64,000 bases of DNA, taken from positions 310,001 to 374,000 of the forward strand of contig NZ_JAHCSG010000003.1 of assembly GCF_018474015.1 (NCBI RefSeq), given 5' to 3'. This DNA is from Williamsia sp. CHRR-6 (GTDB taxonomy: Bacteria; Actinomycetota; Actinomycetes; Mycobacteriales; Mycobacteriaceae). The position numbers and the translations under genes are program-made. Below are positions 1-7,717 of the stretch, in pieces. Positions within the stretch are counted from its first letter, which is position 1. Every line of letters starts with the position of its first letter. A model generated the notes under the pieces. The model did no database searches and was not told the DNA's origin. It saw only the letters and a program-made list of their open reading frames with translations.

Positions 1-342
1 CACGTTGGCTGCGTAGGCGATCTTGCCTTCCAGCGTTGCATCGGCGGCTTGGTCGCACGCGTCGCCGCACGCTTCGAGGTTCTTGACGATTCCGGCCAGG
101 CCGCCTTCGCCCGCAATCGCGTCGAAGTAGGCCTTCATCGCGTCGTGGACATCGCCCTCGATGACCGACCCCAACGCTCCAGCGGCATCCAACGTTTCCT
201 GCGCACTCTGCGAGACACCTTTGGCAGCCTTCGAATACGCCTTCGCCATGTCGCGCAGGGCATCCTCATCTGCCTCCGGCCAGGCATCGAGACCCAGAAA
301 CCCGATCACCCATTGCAGTGGTGCCGGCAGCTGCATGCCCAT
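1..342 (-). CDS. N-terminus of a T7SS-exported polymorphic toxin-like protein (partial, runs off left edge)
   Basis: Read on the minus strand from an ATG at 342, the frame stays open to position 1 (114 codons). The protein begins MGMQLPAPLQWVIGFLG and continues with LDAWPEADEDALRDMAKAY and a long helical stretch. A start of the type LP..L.W..G...WPE.DE..L..MA.A is, from family knowledge, the WXG100-like N-terminal domain of large ESX-exported proteins related to CpnT, whose C-termini often carry a toxin. The C-terminal domain lies outside the window, so the toxic activity is inference. Its ATG overlaps the stop of the upstream gene (ATGA), so translation is probably coupled. It is the last visible gene of the ESX-associated operon. 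Confidence 0.7.
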   Translation of the reverse strand, partial: MGMQLPAPLQWVIGFLGLDAWPEADEDALRDMAKAYSKAAKGVSQSAQETLDAAGALGSVIEGDVHDAMKAYFDAIAGEGGLAGIVKNLEACGDACDQAADATLEGKIAYAANV

Positions 343-659
343 CAGGCGCCGCCCCCGAATGATCCGGCGATGTCCTGATCTTGCGACTGGATCATCTCGG
401 CCGACCGGTGCACCATGGCGGCGGCGTCGACCAGCGCCTGATGTACCTCGGTGAGGTTCGCCATCGTCTGCTCACGCAGTGCCTCATAGCCGGGACCGAA
501 CGCCGAGCCCGGTTCGTCGTGGCCCCACACCTCGCTGCCCCTGCCGCCGACATCGGCGTGCAATCCGCTCATTGCCTCACCCGCGGTGGCTGCCGAGTCT
601 TCAAACCTGTTGCCCGACCGGTGCAGTCCCTCGATCGCGACCCGCAACACGTCGCTCAT
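342..659 (-). CDS. WXG100/EspC-like small secretion-associated protein
   Basis: This 105-aa protein looks like a helical hairpin with a central turn (SEVWGHDEPGSAFG) and a flexible Gly-rich tail. That layout fits the EspC-like (DUF2580) or WXG100 class of ESX substrates, which usually pair with a partner or act as export adaptor. It starts four bases inside the YbaB-like gene (ATGA overlap) and ends four bases inside the toxin-like gene, so the three are translated as a unit. I infer that it is the export partner of the downstream large protein. No classic YxxxD/E export signal is evident at its C-terminus. Confidence 0.65.
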   Translation of the reverse strand: MSDVLRVAIEGLHRSGNRFEDSAATAGEAMSGLHADVGGRGSEVWGHDEPGSAFGPGYEALREQTMANLTEVHQALVDAAAMVHRSAEMIQSQDQDIAGSFGGGA

Positions 660-1126
660 CGATAGTTCCTCTCGGAGTCGCCGTCGCCAGGCATAAACCG
701 CCGTTCCTCTGACTGCGGGCCCGCCATCGATGCCACAGCCTGCCCGGCCAGACCGGCGAGTTCAGGAATTCCTGCCAGCTTCTGCCGAATATTCGCCATA
801 CCGGTGGCCTCTTCGATGGCGGCGAGCTTCTCGTTCACCTGGGCCTGCACTTCGCGCGCCGCCTGCTGCGCGGTTTCGGCGATGCGTGAACCCAACGCTT
901 CGGGGCTCAGCTCGCTGTAGGCGTCGCGGTCGATGTCGACCTGGATGACCACACCGTTCGCATTCACCCACACCTCCACCAGGCGGTCGTACGACCGGGC
1001 GCTGGCCGTCAGCGCCAACGCCTGCGCCCGCAGCGCCGTCACCCGTTGCAGCATCGCGGTCACCTGCCCGCCCAGCGCATCGAGGCCATCCTGGGTGGGT
1101 TCGATGTCAGGGAACTCGTTGCTCAC
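656..1126 (-). CDS. YbaB/EbfC-family protein of an ESX locus
   Basis: The 156-aa protein has a coiled N-terminal helix (residues about 10-45), a short beta region (VEVWVNANGVVIQVDIDRDAY, about 49-69) and a second long helix rich in Glu and Gln. This is the tweezer fold of the YbaB/EbfC family. EspL-like members occur in ESX loci, where they are thought to bind DNA or stabilise partners. The start is a GTG at 1126, chosen because AGAGGA lies eight bases before it. The C-terminal 40 residues are low-complexity. The gene is separated from the upstream PPE-like gene by the 19-bp repeat array. Confidence 0.7.
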   Translation of the reverse strand: MSNEFPDIEPTQDGLDALGGQVTAMLQRVTALRAQALALTASARSYDRLVEVWVNANGVVIQVDIDRDAYSELSPEALGSRIAETAQQAAREVQAQVNEKLAAIEEATGMANIRQKLAGIPELAGLAGQAVASMAGPQSEERRFMPGDGDSERNYR

Positions 1127-1233
1127 GTTGCTGTTCCTCTCTCGAGATCGACGTGGCGGCTACGCGCCAATCTACTTCTCAGACGCAAACACCCGGCCCG
1201 TGGTTCCACCGGTCTGCGAAGCAGTCGGATTCA

Positions 1234-1335
1234 CTTGCACGGGCCGCCCCGGTTCGCACGGTCTGGGTTCGTTCGCACAGTCGGGTTCCGTTCGCACGCC
1301 GCATGCGCCGTGCGAAACGGCATGCGCCGTGCGAA
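1234..1335. repeat. 19-bp phased TTCGCACG array, copy 1
   Basis: TTCGCACG-type octamers start at 1253, 1272 (TTCGCACA) and 1291, exactly 19 bp apart, with a degenerate unit (CTTGCACG) at 1234 in the same phase. The orientation then flips: CGTGCGAA starts at 1309 and 1328, again 19 bp apart. The centre is TTCGCACG, two bases, GCATGC, two bases, CGTGCGAA (1291-1316). The array lies 13 bp past the stop codon of the PPE-like gene, between two genes transcribed in the same direction. Confidence 0.9.
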
Positions 1336-1347
1336 ACCACGACAAGT

Positions 1348-3129
1348 TCAGCGGAGGGGCGCACCCGTGCCGCCACCCCGAACGGGGCGGTCGTCGGTGG
1401 TGTCGAGGTTGAGGCCACCGATCACCGTCGGTGCCACCTCCTGCTCTCCGCCCACGATCTCCTCGCCGTTGGCCTTGGAGTTCAGGTAGCGGGCGGTCTT
1501 GTGGCCCTTACCTTCACCGCCCTCTCCGCCCGGCCGGGCACCGCCCATGGGCGCACCACCCATCGCCCCCGGCGCGCCAGGGCGACCGTTCTGCAATGCA
1601 GCCTGCTCAGCAGCCACCATCTTCTCCGCCGCACCCATCGCACCGGCGCGCGCCTGTAACGCCTTCTCTGCCGCCGCGGCACCACCGAGGCCACCACCAG
1701 CACCGCCGCCCCCGCCGCCTCCCTTGCCCATCGCGGCGGCTGCTTTCGCGGCGCGCTCGGCGGCAGCTTTCTCGGCATTGGCCAACGCACTCGCAGACCG
1801 GGTGGCGGCCGACCCTGCCCCCTTGCCTGCGCCGTTCAATCCCTTCGCCGCGTTACCTGCCTGAGACGCCGCCGACTGCGCAGCACCCGCCGGGTTCCCC
1901 GCCGCAGCCTTCGCCGCCGCCTGCTGAGCCGCCGCCGTCTTCGCCGCAGCCTCCTTCGCCACCGCATCGGCATTCGCAGCGCGCGTCAACTGCGCTGCGT
2001 TCTTCCCAGCGGCAGAAGTGGGCGTGCCACCAGTGCCCGTTGAACCGGGGCCCGACGGACCAGACGGCCCGGGCGAAGTCGACTGCAACGTCTTAGGGAT
2101 AGATGCCGCACCTTTGTTGCCCACCGGTTGTCCGGGCAACCCCATCGGCACCAGCGCGCCGACCGGGGACTGCGGATCAGGGATATTGCCCAACCTTGTC
2201 CCTGCTGCTGCGACCCCAGGGTTGTAACTGGCAGTGATTTGGGATCGTGCCCACTGCTCGATGTCGGCATTCTTCTTGGCGAACGCCGCGAAAGCAATCG
2301 TAGATCCCGCGTTTACCGAAGACTCCTTCGCGTCATCGAGCATCTTTTTCAGCTCGGCGAAACGCAGCTTATTGTTTTCCACGGTCCGGGACCAGCCGTC
2401 AATTACTCGACCGTTTGTGAAGGCCTGCTCCACGACTTTGTCGGATGTGTCAACAAAACCTTGCATACCGGACCGTATCGCATCCTTGGCTGTTCCCGTC
2501 CAGGATCCGTCCTGAAACAGTTTGTCGATCTCAGTGTGAAACTTACCCATCACGGCGTCGAGATCTCTCGTCACCTGCAGCCAGTTCTCGCCAAGGGCCC
2601 GAACTTTATCCGTTTCTGCCGGCTGCGACATAGCGTAACCCCAGTCAGTGAGCGCGCCCGCAGCTGCCTCGATGGTGACGTCACAGGGGAATCTTCCCGC
2701 GACAGGCGCCCTCATAGTCTTTGGATCACTCGACTTGACTGACGGCGACGTACTCCCGGATCCGACTTTCGGATATCCGCGCGCTGTATCGCTATTAGAA
2801 GCGAGGTGCCGAGCGTTCTCCTCATCTTGATCAGTAATTCGCAAACCAGCCTGGCGGACAGCATCGCGCATCTCGGTCATTGCGTCCGACAGTCGCTGAA
2901 GCGCAGAAATAAACACATCGGCTAGATCGGCTAGCGCTGTCTGAATATTTCTTGCAGAAACGAAGTCTCCAGCAGAGCCGGTGTCCTTCAGCCTCTGTGC
3001 GCTGTTTAGGATTTCAAGGAGCAAGACCGACGCCTCGTTGCATTGCCGACAAATCGCCCGTGCAGTCTCGGGATCAAACTTCATGGCCGAATCGGAGATT
3101 ATCTGCTGAAAAATATTGTGCTCGGTCAT
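1348..3129 (-). CDS. PPE/EspB-like helical ESX-associated protein with Ala/Gly-rich tail
   Basis: The 593-aa product has three parts. Residues 1-115 form an EspC-like helical region. Residues about 150-305 form a second helical domain carrying a W-x-G turn (GSWTGTAKDAI). From about 320 on there is a long Ala/Gly/Pro-rich, probably disordered region ending in a short ordered tail (GHKTARYLNSKANGEEIVGG). From family knowledge this resembles PPE- or EspB-like T7SS substrates that are bound by an EspG chaperone, and an EspG-like gene lies two genes upstream. The ATG at 3129 is preferred over a TTG one codon earlier. The N-terminal half is lower in GC than the surroundings, which suggests transfer or rapid divergence. 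The exact substrate class is uncertain. Confidence 0.65.
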   Translation of the reverse strand: MTEHNIFQQIISDSAMKFDPETARAICRQCNEASVLLLEILNSAQRLKDTGSAGDFVSARNIQTALADLADVFISALQRLSDAMTEMRDAVRQAGLRITDQDEENARHLASNSDTARGYPKVGSGSTSPSVKSSDPKTMRAPVAGRFPCDVTIEAAAGALTDWGYAMSQPAETDKVRALGENWLQVTRDLDAVMGKFHTEIDKLFQDGSWTGTAKDAIRSGMQGFVDTSDKVVEQAFTNGRVIDGWSRTVENNKLRFAELKKMLDDAKESSVNAGSTIAFAAFAKKNADIEQWARSQITASYNPGVAAAGTRLGNIPDPQSPVGALVPMGLPGQPVGNKGAASIPKTLQSTSPGPSGPSGPGSTGTGGTPTSAAGKNAAQLTRAANADAVAKEAAAKTAAAQQAAAKAAAGNPAGAAQSAASQAGNAAKGLNGAGKGAGSAATRSASALANAEKAAAERAAKAAAAMGKGGGGGGGAGGGLGGAAAAEKALQARAGAMGAAEKMVAAEQAALQNGRPGAPGAMGGAPMGGARPGGEGGEGKGHKTARYLNSKANGEEIVGGEQEVAPTVIGGLNLDTTDDRPVRGGGTGAPLR

Positions 3130-3145
3130 CAAAATCTACCTCTGT

Positions 3146-3832
3146 TTAATTTGCGCGCATCTGAATGGGCTTTCTGGGCAAGTACGGTAACACCGCGCGC
3201 GCTGCTCCGATAGCTTTCGAGCACGAGTCGAGGTCTCCTTGCCGATAAGCAATTACAGTCGAAACAGCCGTTCCGTAGAAGGTTCCCCAGACGACATTGC
3301 AGGTGGAGAAATTTTCACCATCGTCACCGTCGAGTTTATAGCTTGTTCCCAAGACATTCGATCCCAGTTCAATATTATTTTTCAGAATCTTTCTTCTCTC
3401 GCCGCCGGTCACCTCCGCAAGAGTAGATGCCTGGACACTAATCGTCAGACCAATCGACCCGCCGGTCTGGAATTCCTCACTCTGCATACTGCATGCCTGC
3501 AGGAATTTGTGTTGCCCTCCGAAGGCATTTTGCTTCCTTACCATTCCGAGGGCCTTGGTAACAGAGTCGGGCAGGAACTTACAAACGTAAGGAATTAGCC
3601 TGACGTATGGATTTCGATCTCCGGCTATAGTCGTGACAACACCGGTCATATCCTTGTTGGAGTTGACGTCCTCGATGGAGTCCTTCACCACACCGGCCGA
3701 GGTCGGGAGTTTCTCAACGCTGGGTGACCCATCTGAGCAGCCTGCCACCACCAGCACGGCTGTCACCGACACAGCGGCATATGCCGCCCTGAACCCGCGC
3801 CCGCACCGGGCCATCATGTCTCCTCTGTTCAT
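3146..3832 (-). CDS. Secreted lipoprotein (DUF3558-like)
   Basis: The protein (228 aa from the ATG at 3832) starts with a basic stretch, a hydrophobic core (AAYAAVSVTAVLVVAGC) and a lipobox ending in Cys, followed by SDGSPS. It should therefore be lipidated and anchored outside the membrane. The body contains paired cysteines (CKFLP, CSMQS, CNVVWG, CSKA), as in DUF3558-type actinobacterial lipoproteins. The start overlaps the stop of the EspG-like gene (ATGA at 3829-3832). A second possible start at 3814 has GAGGAG just upstream. Base composition is strikingly low here: 27 of 60 bases are G or C in 3301-3360. The role is unknown; the position suggests an accessory of the ESX cargo. Confidence 0.65.
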   Translation of the reverse strand: MNRGDMMARCGRGFRAAYAAVSVTAVLVVAGCSDGSPSVEKLPTSAGVVKDSIEDVNSNKDMTGVVTTIAGDRNPYVRLIPYVCKFLPDSVTKALGMVRKQNAFGGQHKFLQACSMQSEEFQTGGSIGLTISVQASTLAEVTGGERRKILKNNIELGSNVLGTSYKLDGDDGENFSTCNVVWGTFYGTAVSTVIAYRQGDLDSCSKAIGAARAVLPYLPRKPIQMRAN

Positions 3833-4623
3833 GCCGACACCACTGCGGCATCGTGTCGTTTCTTGGTCGCGTTGATCGCCTTGTTCAACAAGGTTGCGAG
3901 CTTCTTCCCGTCCACGCCGACCGCGAGGGCCGGGGTGTCCACCACAAGTGCGTAGCACCCGTCACCAGCCACATCGGCGATCTGGATTTCCTGTTTATGG
4001 GGCCGACGCCCATCAGCTATGGATCCGACCTGCACCGTTACATATGCGGCATACGCCTGCGGCAGATGAACAAACGCCGCGCCCGCGGTGTCGCGCCGAG
4101 CACGAGGCGACACGGACAACTCCGTCGTATTCAGCCAATTCTCGACGTCCATCGCAACATCTAGGTCCTGGGGTAGGCGCCCAGCGAAACCAGACAACGG
4201 GAGCGATGCCACCAGCCGCGACGTCCACGCCTCGAAATCCACGCGGGTCACCGTCACATCGCCACCGACAGAAACCACCAATCCCGGAGCCTGGCGAGCG
4301 ATGAACGCCGACTGCGACACCCCATCCCATGCCGAGTAGATCCTCGACAGCGTCGGCTCACGTTCAGTGTCTGACGATTCTGCACCCAGAATCTCAAAGC
4401 TGTACCGCGGCTTGGTGAATGCGGTGAATGCCGCTTCCTTCAACGCGGTGGACTCGGCCGCCAACTGGGCCAACAGTCGCTTGTCGGCCAACCGCGCCAG
4501 ATCACCGTTGTCGAAGTGCTCGGGACCGTCATAAGCGAATGCCGGGTATGGTGCGGCATCACGCTGCTCCCACAGCAGCCGAAACTCCCGCGTGGACAGC
4601 ACCCAGCTGTTCGCATCGGCCAT
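3829..4623 (-). CDS. EspG-family ESX secretion chaperone
   Basis: The roughly 264-aa cytosolic protein begins WVLSTREFRLLWE and has the alternating beta/alpha pattern of EspG proteins (SRIYSAWDGVSQSAFIAR, then GLVVSVGGDVTVTRVDFEAW). EspG proteins bind the helical tip of PE/PPE-type substrates and deliver them to the ESX membrane complex. An EspG next to a PPE-like gene and WXG100-like genes is the expected pairing. The ATG at 4623 overlaps the upstream stop (TGATG); a GTG one codon earlier is also possible. No core ESX genes (EccB-E, MycP) are in the window, so either they lie beyond the left edge or this is an orphan effector cassette. Confidence 0.8.
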   Translation of the reverse strand: MADANSWVLSTREFRLLWEQRDAAPYPAFAYDGPEHFDNGDLARLADKRLLAQLAAESTALKEAAFTAFTKPRYSFEILGAESSDTEREPTLSRIYSAWDGVSQSAFIARQAPGLVVSVGGDVTVTRVDFEAWTSRLVASLPLSGFAGRLPQDLDVAMDVENWLNTTELSVSPRARRDTAGAAFVHLPQAYAAYVTVQVGSIADGRRPHKQEIQIADVAGDGCYALVVDTPALAVGVDGKKLATLLNKAINATKKRHDAAVVSA

Positions 4624-5423
4624 CACTGCACACCTGCGGCGGGAAGGGCGGAATGGTAGAGGTTGTCGACGATCTCGCGCGATCGGCGTTCGCAGCCATC
4701 GATGTAGCCGACAAGTGCCTCGGGAACCGATCGGCGCAGCTGGGCAATGGTGGTCGTGCGTTCGACCGCGAGGTCATCGAGCCCCGTCGCTGCGGCGCGA
4801 ACACCACGCGCCAGCGCCTCGAGGAGTTCACCCACCTCACGCAGCGCCCCCGCATACGCTGTGATCGCAGCATCGAGTCGGTGCACCGCCTCGGCGATGT
4901 CGACTGCGGCAGATGCGTTGGGCTCCAAAGCATCCCACGATTCGACCGTCTCGATACGCCAGCGGGTACCGATGTCGAGCAGTTCCACCGACGCGGCAAC
5001 CCAGGCGGCCGCACAGACCCGAACCGCACCGGCGTCGACCCCGGCGAAACATTCCCGCAACCCCTCGAACGTCTGCGACGGCAGGAAGAATTTGGGAAGC
5101 GCAGCGACAACCTCGCTCGGGAACTGCTCACCGCTGGGCCACTGACTCCACCCGACCACATCCGTGGCCGCCAACACCGTCGACAGCTCGGTCAGCGCAG
5201 ATAGCGCGACCCCCCCCCGACGTGAAATCTCAGCCGAAAATTCAGCGCCCCTCGGCAAGGAGTGCACACCACGCAGAGAGGCCAGAGCCGAAGAATTCAC
5301 GACCAGACGACGCACACCTTCGCCAGCCTGCACCGACGGGCCCGCGATGAGGGCAGCCAGGGTGCGATCCACCGACTCCGACCCGCCACCGGCAACGCTT
5401 GCCAACGGTTCACCCGACGCCAT
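4623..5423 (-). CDS. ESX-associated protein of unknown function, first gene of the operon
   Basis: The 266-aa protein has an N-terminal region (about 1-125) of mixed structure and a C-terminal helical part with heptad-like Ala/Leu/Val repeats (about 150-255), so it may form a helical bundle like other ESX cargo. I do not recognise a named family. The ATG at 5423 is chosen because AAGGAG lies five bases before it. Codons for residues RRGG contain an uninterrupted run of nine G (nine C at 5210-5218 on the plus strand), a possible slippage site. It overlaps the EspG-like gene downstream and is divergent from acs. Confidence 0.6.
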   Translation of the reverse strand: MASGEPLASVAGGGSESVDRTLAALIAGPSVQAGEGVRRLVVNSSALASLRGVHSLPRGAEFSAEISRRGGVALSALTELSTVLAATDVVGWSQWPSGEQFPSEVVAALPKFFLPSQTFEGLRECFAGVDAGAVRVCAAAWVAASVELLDIGTRWRIETVESWDALEPNASAAVDIAEAVHRLDAAITAYAGALREVGELLEALARGVRAAATGLDDLAVERTTTIAQLRRSVPEALVGYIDGCERRSREIVDNLYHSALPAAGVQ

Positions 5424-5655
5424 CGACACTCCTTCGTCTTCTCCTGCTCAGACGTCCCCAGTCCACCCGTGGTTCCACCTCACCGGAAGTCGAAGAAATC
5501 CTAACCCGGCCGCACACCCTTGCGACTGGTGCCGAAGCGCCCGCGACACTCACATGTGCCGGGCCCACGGCCTGGCGACCTGACTGCAACCGTCTTCCAA
5601 CGTGACTACCCTCACCATGGAGAGCAGAGCCGCTTCGTCGAAAGGTGTTCCCGCG

Positions 5656-7611
5656 ATGTCCAGTGCGACCGACCAGCCGAGCCCGGCCCAGGCCTACCCG
5701 CCGCCGGCGGAGTTCGCGGCCGCGGCCATTGCCACGGCCGATCTCTACGACGAGGCCGACGCGGACCGACTGGCGTTCTGGGCCAAGCAGGCGCACCGGC
5801 TGCAGTGGGACACCGACTTCACCGACACCCTCGACTGGTCGGGTGCGCCGTTCGCGAAATGGTTCGTCGGCGGCAAGCTGAACGTGGCCGCCAACTGCCT
5901 GGACCGTCACGTCGAGGCAGGCAACGGCGACCGGGTGGCCATCCACTGGATCGGCGAGCCCGGCGACAGCCGCGACATCACCTACTCCCAGCTGCTGGGC
6001 GAGGTGAGCAAAGCCGCCAACCTCTTCACCGAGCTCGGCTTGCAGGCCGGCGATCGGGTGGCCGTCTACATGCCGATGGTCCCCGAGGCCATCGTCACCA
6101 TCCTGGCGTGCGCGCGACTGGGCCTGCCGCACTCCGTCGTCTTCGCCGGGTTCTCCGCAGGTGCCTTGCGCTCGCGCGTGGACGATGCGCAGGCCAAGCT
6201 GGTCGTCACCACCGACGGGCAGTTCCGGCGGGGTCAGCCGGCTCCACTGAAGGCCGCCGTCGACGAGGCGCTGGGCACCGGTGACACCGCGGCCGCATCG
6301 GTCGAGCACGTGCTGGTGGTCAAGCGCACCGGCCACGACCCCGACCTGAACTGGGTGGACGGGCGTGACCTGTGGTGGCACGACACGGTCGACAAGGCCG
6401 CAGACACCCACGCCTACACCGCATTCGACTCCGAGCACCCACTGTTTCTGCTCTACACCTCGGGCACCACCGGCAAGCCCAAAGGCATCCTGCACACCTC
6501 CGGCGGATACCTCACCCAGGTCAGCTACAGCTTCCACAACGTGTTCGACCACCGCCCCGAGACCGACGTGTTCTGGTGCGGCGCCGACATCGGCTGGGTG
6601 ACCGGGCACAGCTACCTGGTCTACGGGCCGCTGTCGAACGGGGCCACCGAGATCGTCTACGAGGGCACCCCCAACTCGCCCAACGAGCACCGGCACTTCG
6701 AGATCATCGAAAAATACGAGGTCACAACGTATTACATCGCGCCTACGCTGATCCGCACCTTCATGAAGTGGGGCCGGGAGATCCCCGACGCCCACGATCT
6801 GAGCTCGCTGCGACTGCTGGGCAGCGTGGGCGAACCGATCAACCCCGAAGCGTGGCGGTGGTATCGCAACGTGATCGGCGCCGACCGCTGCCCCATCGTC
6901 GACACGTGGTGGCAGACCGAGACCGGCGGCATGATGGTGTCCCCGCTCCCCGGGGTGACCGCCACCAAACCCGGCTCGGCCATGCGGCCGTTGCCCGGGA
7001 TCAGCGCGAAAATCGTTGACGACCAGGGCAATCCGGTCCCCACGGGCGAGCAGGGCTTCCTGGTGATCGACAAGCCGTGGCCGTCGATGCTGCGCGGCAT
7101 CTGGGGCGACAACGACCGCTACGTGGACACCTACTGGTCGCGGTTCGCCGAGCAGGGCTGGTACTTCGCCGGCGACGGCGCACGCTACGACGCCGACGGT
7201 GCGTTGTGGGTGCTGGGCCGCATCGATGACGTGATGAACGTGTCCGGGCACCGCATCTCCACCTCCGAGGTGGAATCCGCGCTGGTCAACCACCCCTCGG
7301 TGGCCGAGGCCGCGGTGATCGGCGCATCCGATGAGACCACCGGACAAGGCATCGTCGCATTCGTCATCCTGCGCGGCAACGCCACCGACACCGGCGACGC
7401 ACTGATCAAAGAGCTGCGTGATCAGGTGGCCGTCGACATCTCGCCGATCGCCAAGCCGCGCGAGATCTACGTCGTCCCAGAGCTCCCCAAGACCCGCAGC
7501 GGGAAAATCATGCGGCGCCTACTCAAAGACGTCGCCGAGGGCCGCGAACTGGGCGACACCTCCACGCTGGTCGATCCCACGGTCTTCGAGAACATCCGCA
7601 AGCAGAAGTAG
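5656..7611 (+). CDS. acs: Acetyl-CoA synthetase
   Basis: The enzyme forms acetyl-CoA from acetate, ATP and CoA through acetyl-AMP. The 651-residue length is typical. The adenylate-forming signature YTSGTTGKPKG, the WWQTETGG motif, the hinge region (GRIDDVMNVSGHRIS) and the C-terminal PKTRSGKIMRR with the catalytic, acetylation-regulated lysine are all present. The ATG at 5656 gives the usual N-terminus; in-frame starts at 5602 and 5617 would add up to 18 residues. It is the first gene of the block matching Rv3667-Rv3683 order and is divergent from the ESX operon. Confidence 0.95.
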   Translation: MSSATDQPSPAQAYPPPAEFAAAAIATADLYDEADADRLAFWAKQAHRLQWDTDFTDTLDWSGAPFAKWFVGGKLNVAANCLDRHVEAGNGDRVAIHWIGEPGDSRDITYSQLLGEVSKAANLFTELGLQAGDRVAVYMPMVPEAIVTILACARLGLPHSVVFAGFSAGALRSRVDDAQAKLVVTTDGQFRRGQPAPLKAAVDEALGTGDTAAASVEHVLVVKRTGHDPDLNWVDGRDLWWHDTVDKAADTHAYTAFDSEHPLFLLYTSGTTGKPKGILHTSGGYLTQVSYSFHNVFDHRPETDVFWCGADIGWVTGHSYLVYGPLSNGATEIVYEGTPNSPNEHRHFEIIEKYEVTTYYIAPTLIRTFMKWGREIPDAHDLSSLRLLGSVGEPINPEAWRWYRNVIGADRCPIVDTWWQTETGGMMVSPLPGVTATKPGSAMRPLPGISAKIVDDQGNPVPTGEQGFLVIDKPWPSMLRGIWGDNDRYVDTYWSRFAEQGWYFAGDGARYDADGALWVLGRIDDVMNVSGHRISTSEVESALVNHPSVAEAAVIGASDETTGQGIVAFVILRGNATDTGDALIKELRDQVAVDISPIAKPREIYVVPELPKTRSGKIMRRLLKDVAEGRELGDTSTLVDPTVFENIRKQK

Positions 7612-7717
7612 CGGCGGCTGGGCTCGTCCTCGACAAACCGTGAGGCGTTGAGAACGCGTTAAGATCATCGGCGGTGCGCCGGGAAGTCTGGTCGGCAACA
7701 CCTTTGTCATGCCGTAA

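Noticed and set aside
5410-7347. A 645-codon open frame on the minus strand opposite acs
   Set aside because: It is antisense to a complete acetyl-CoA synthetase, and its composition (Val/Gly/Arg/His-rich) is the usual reflection of third-position GC bias.
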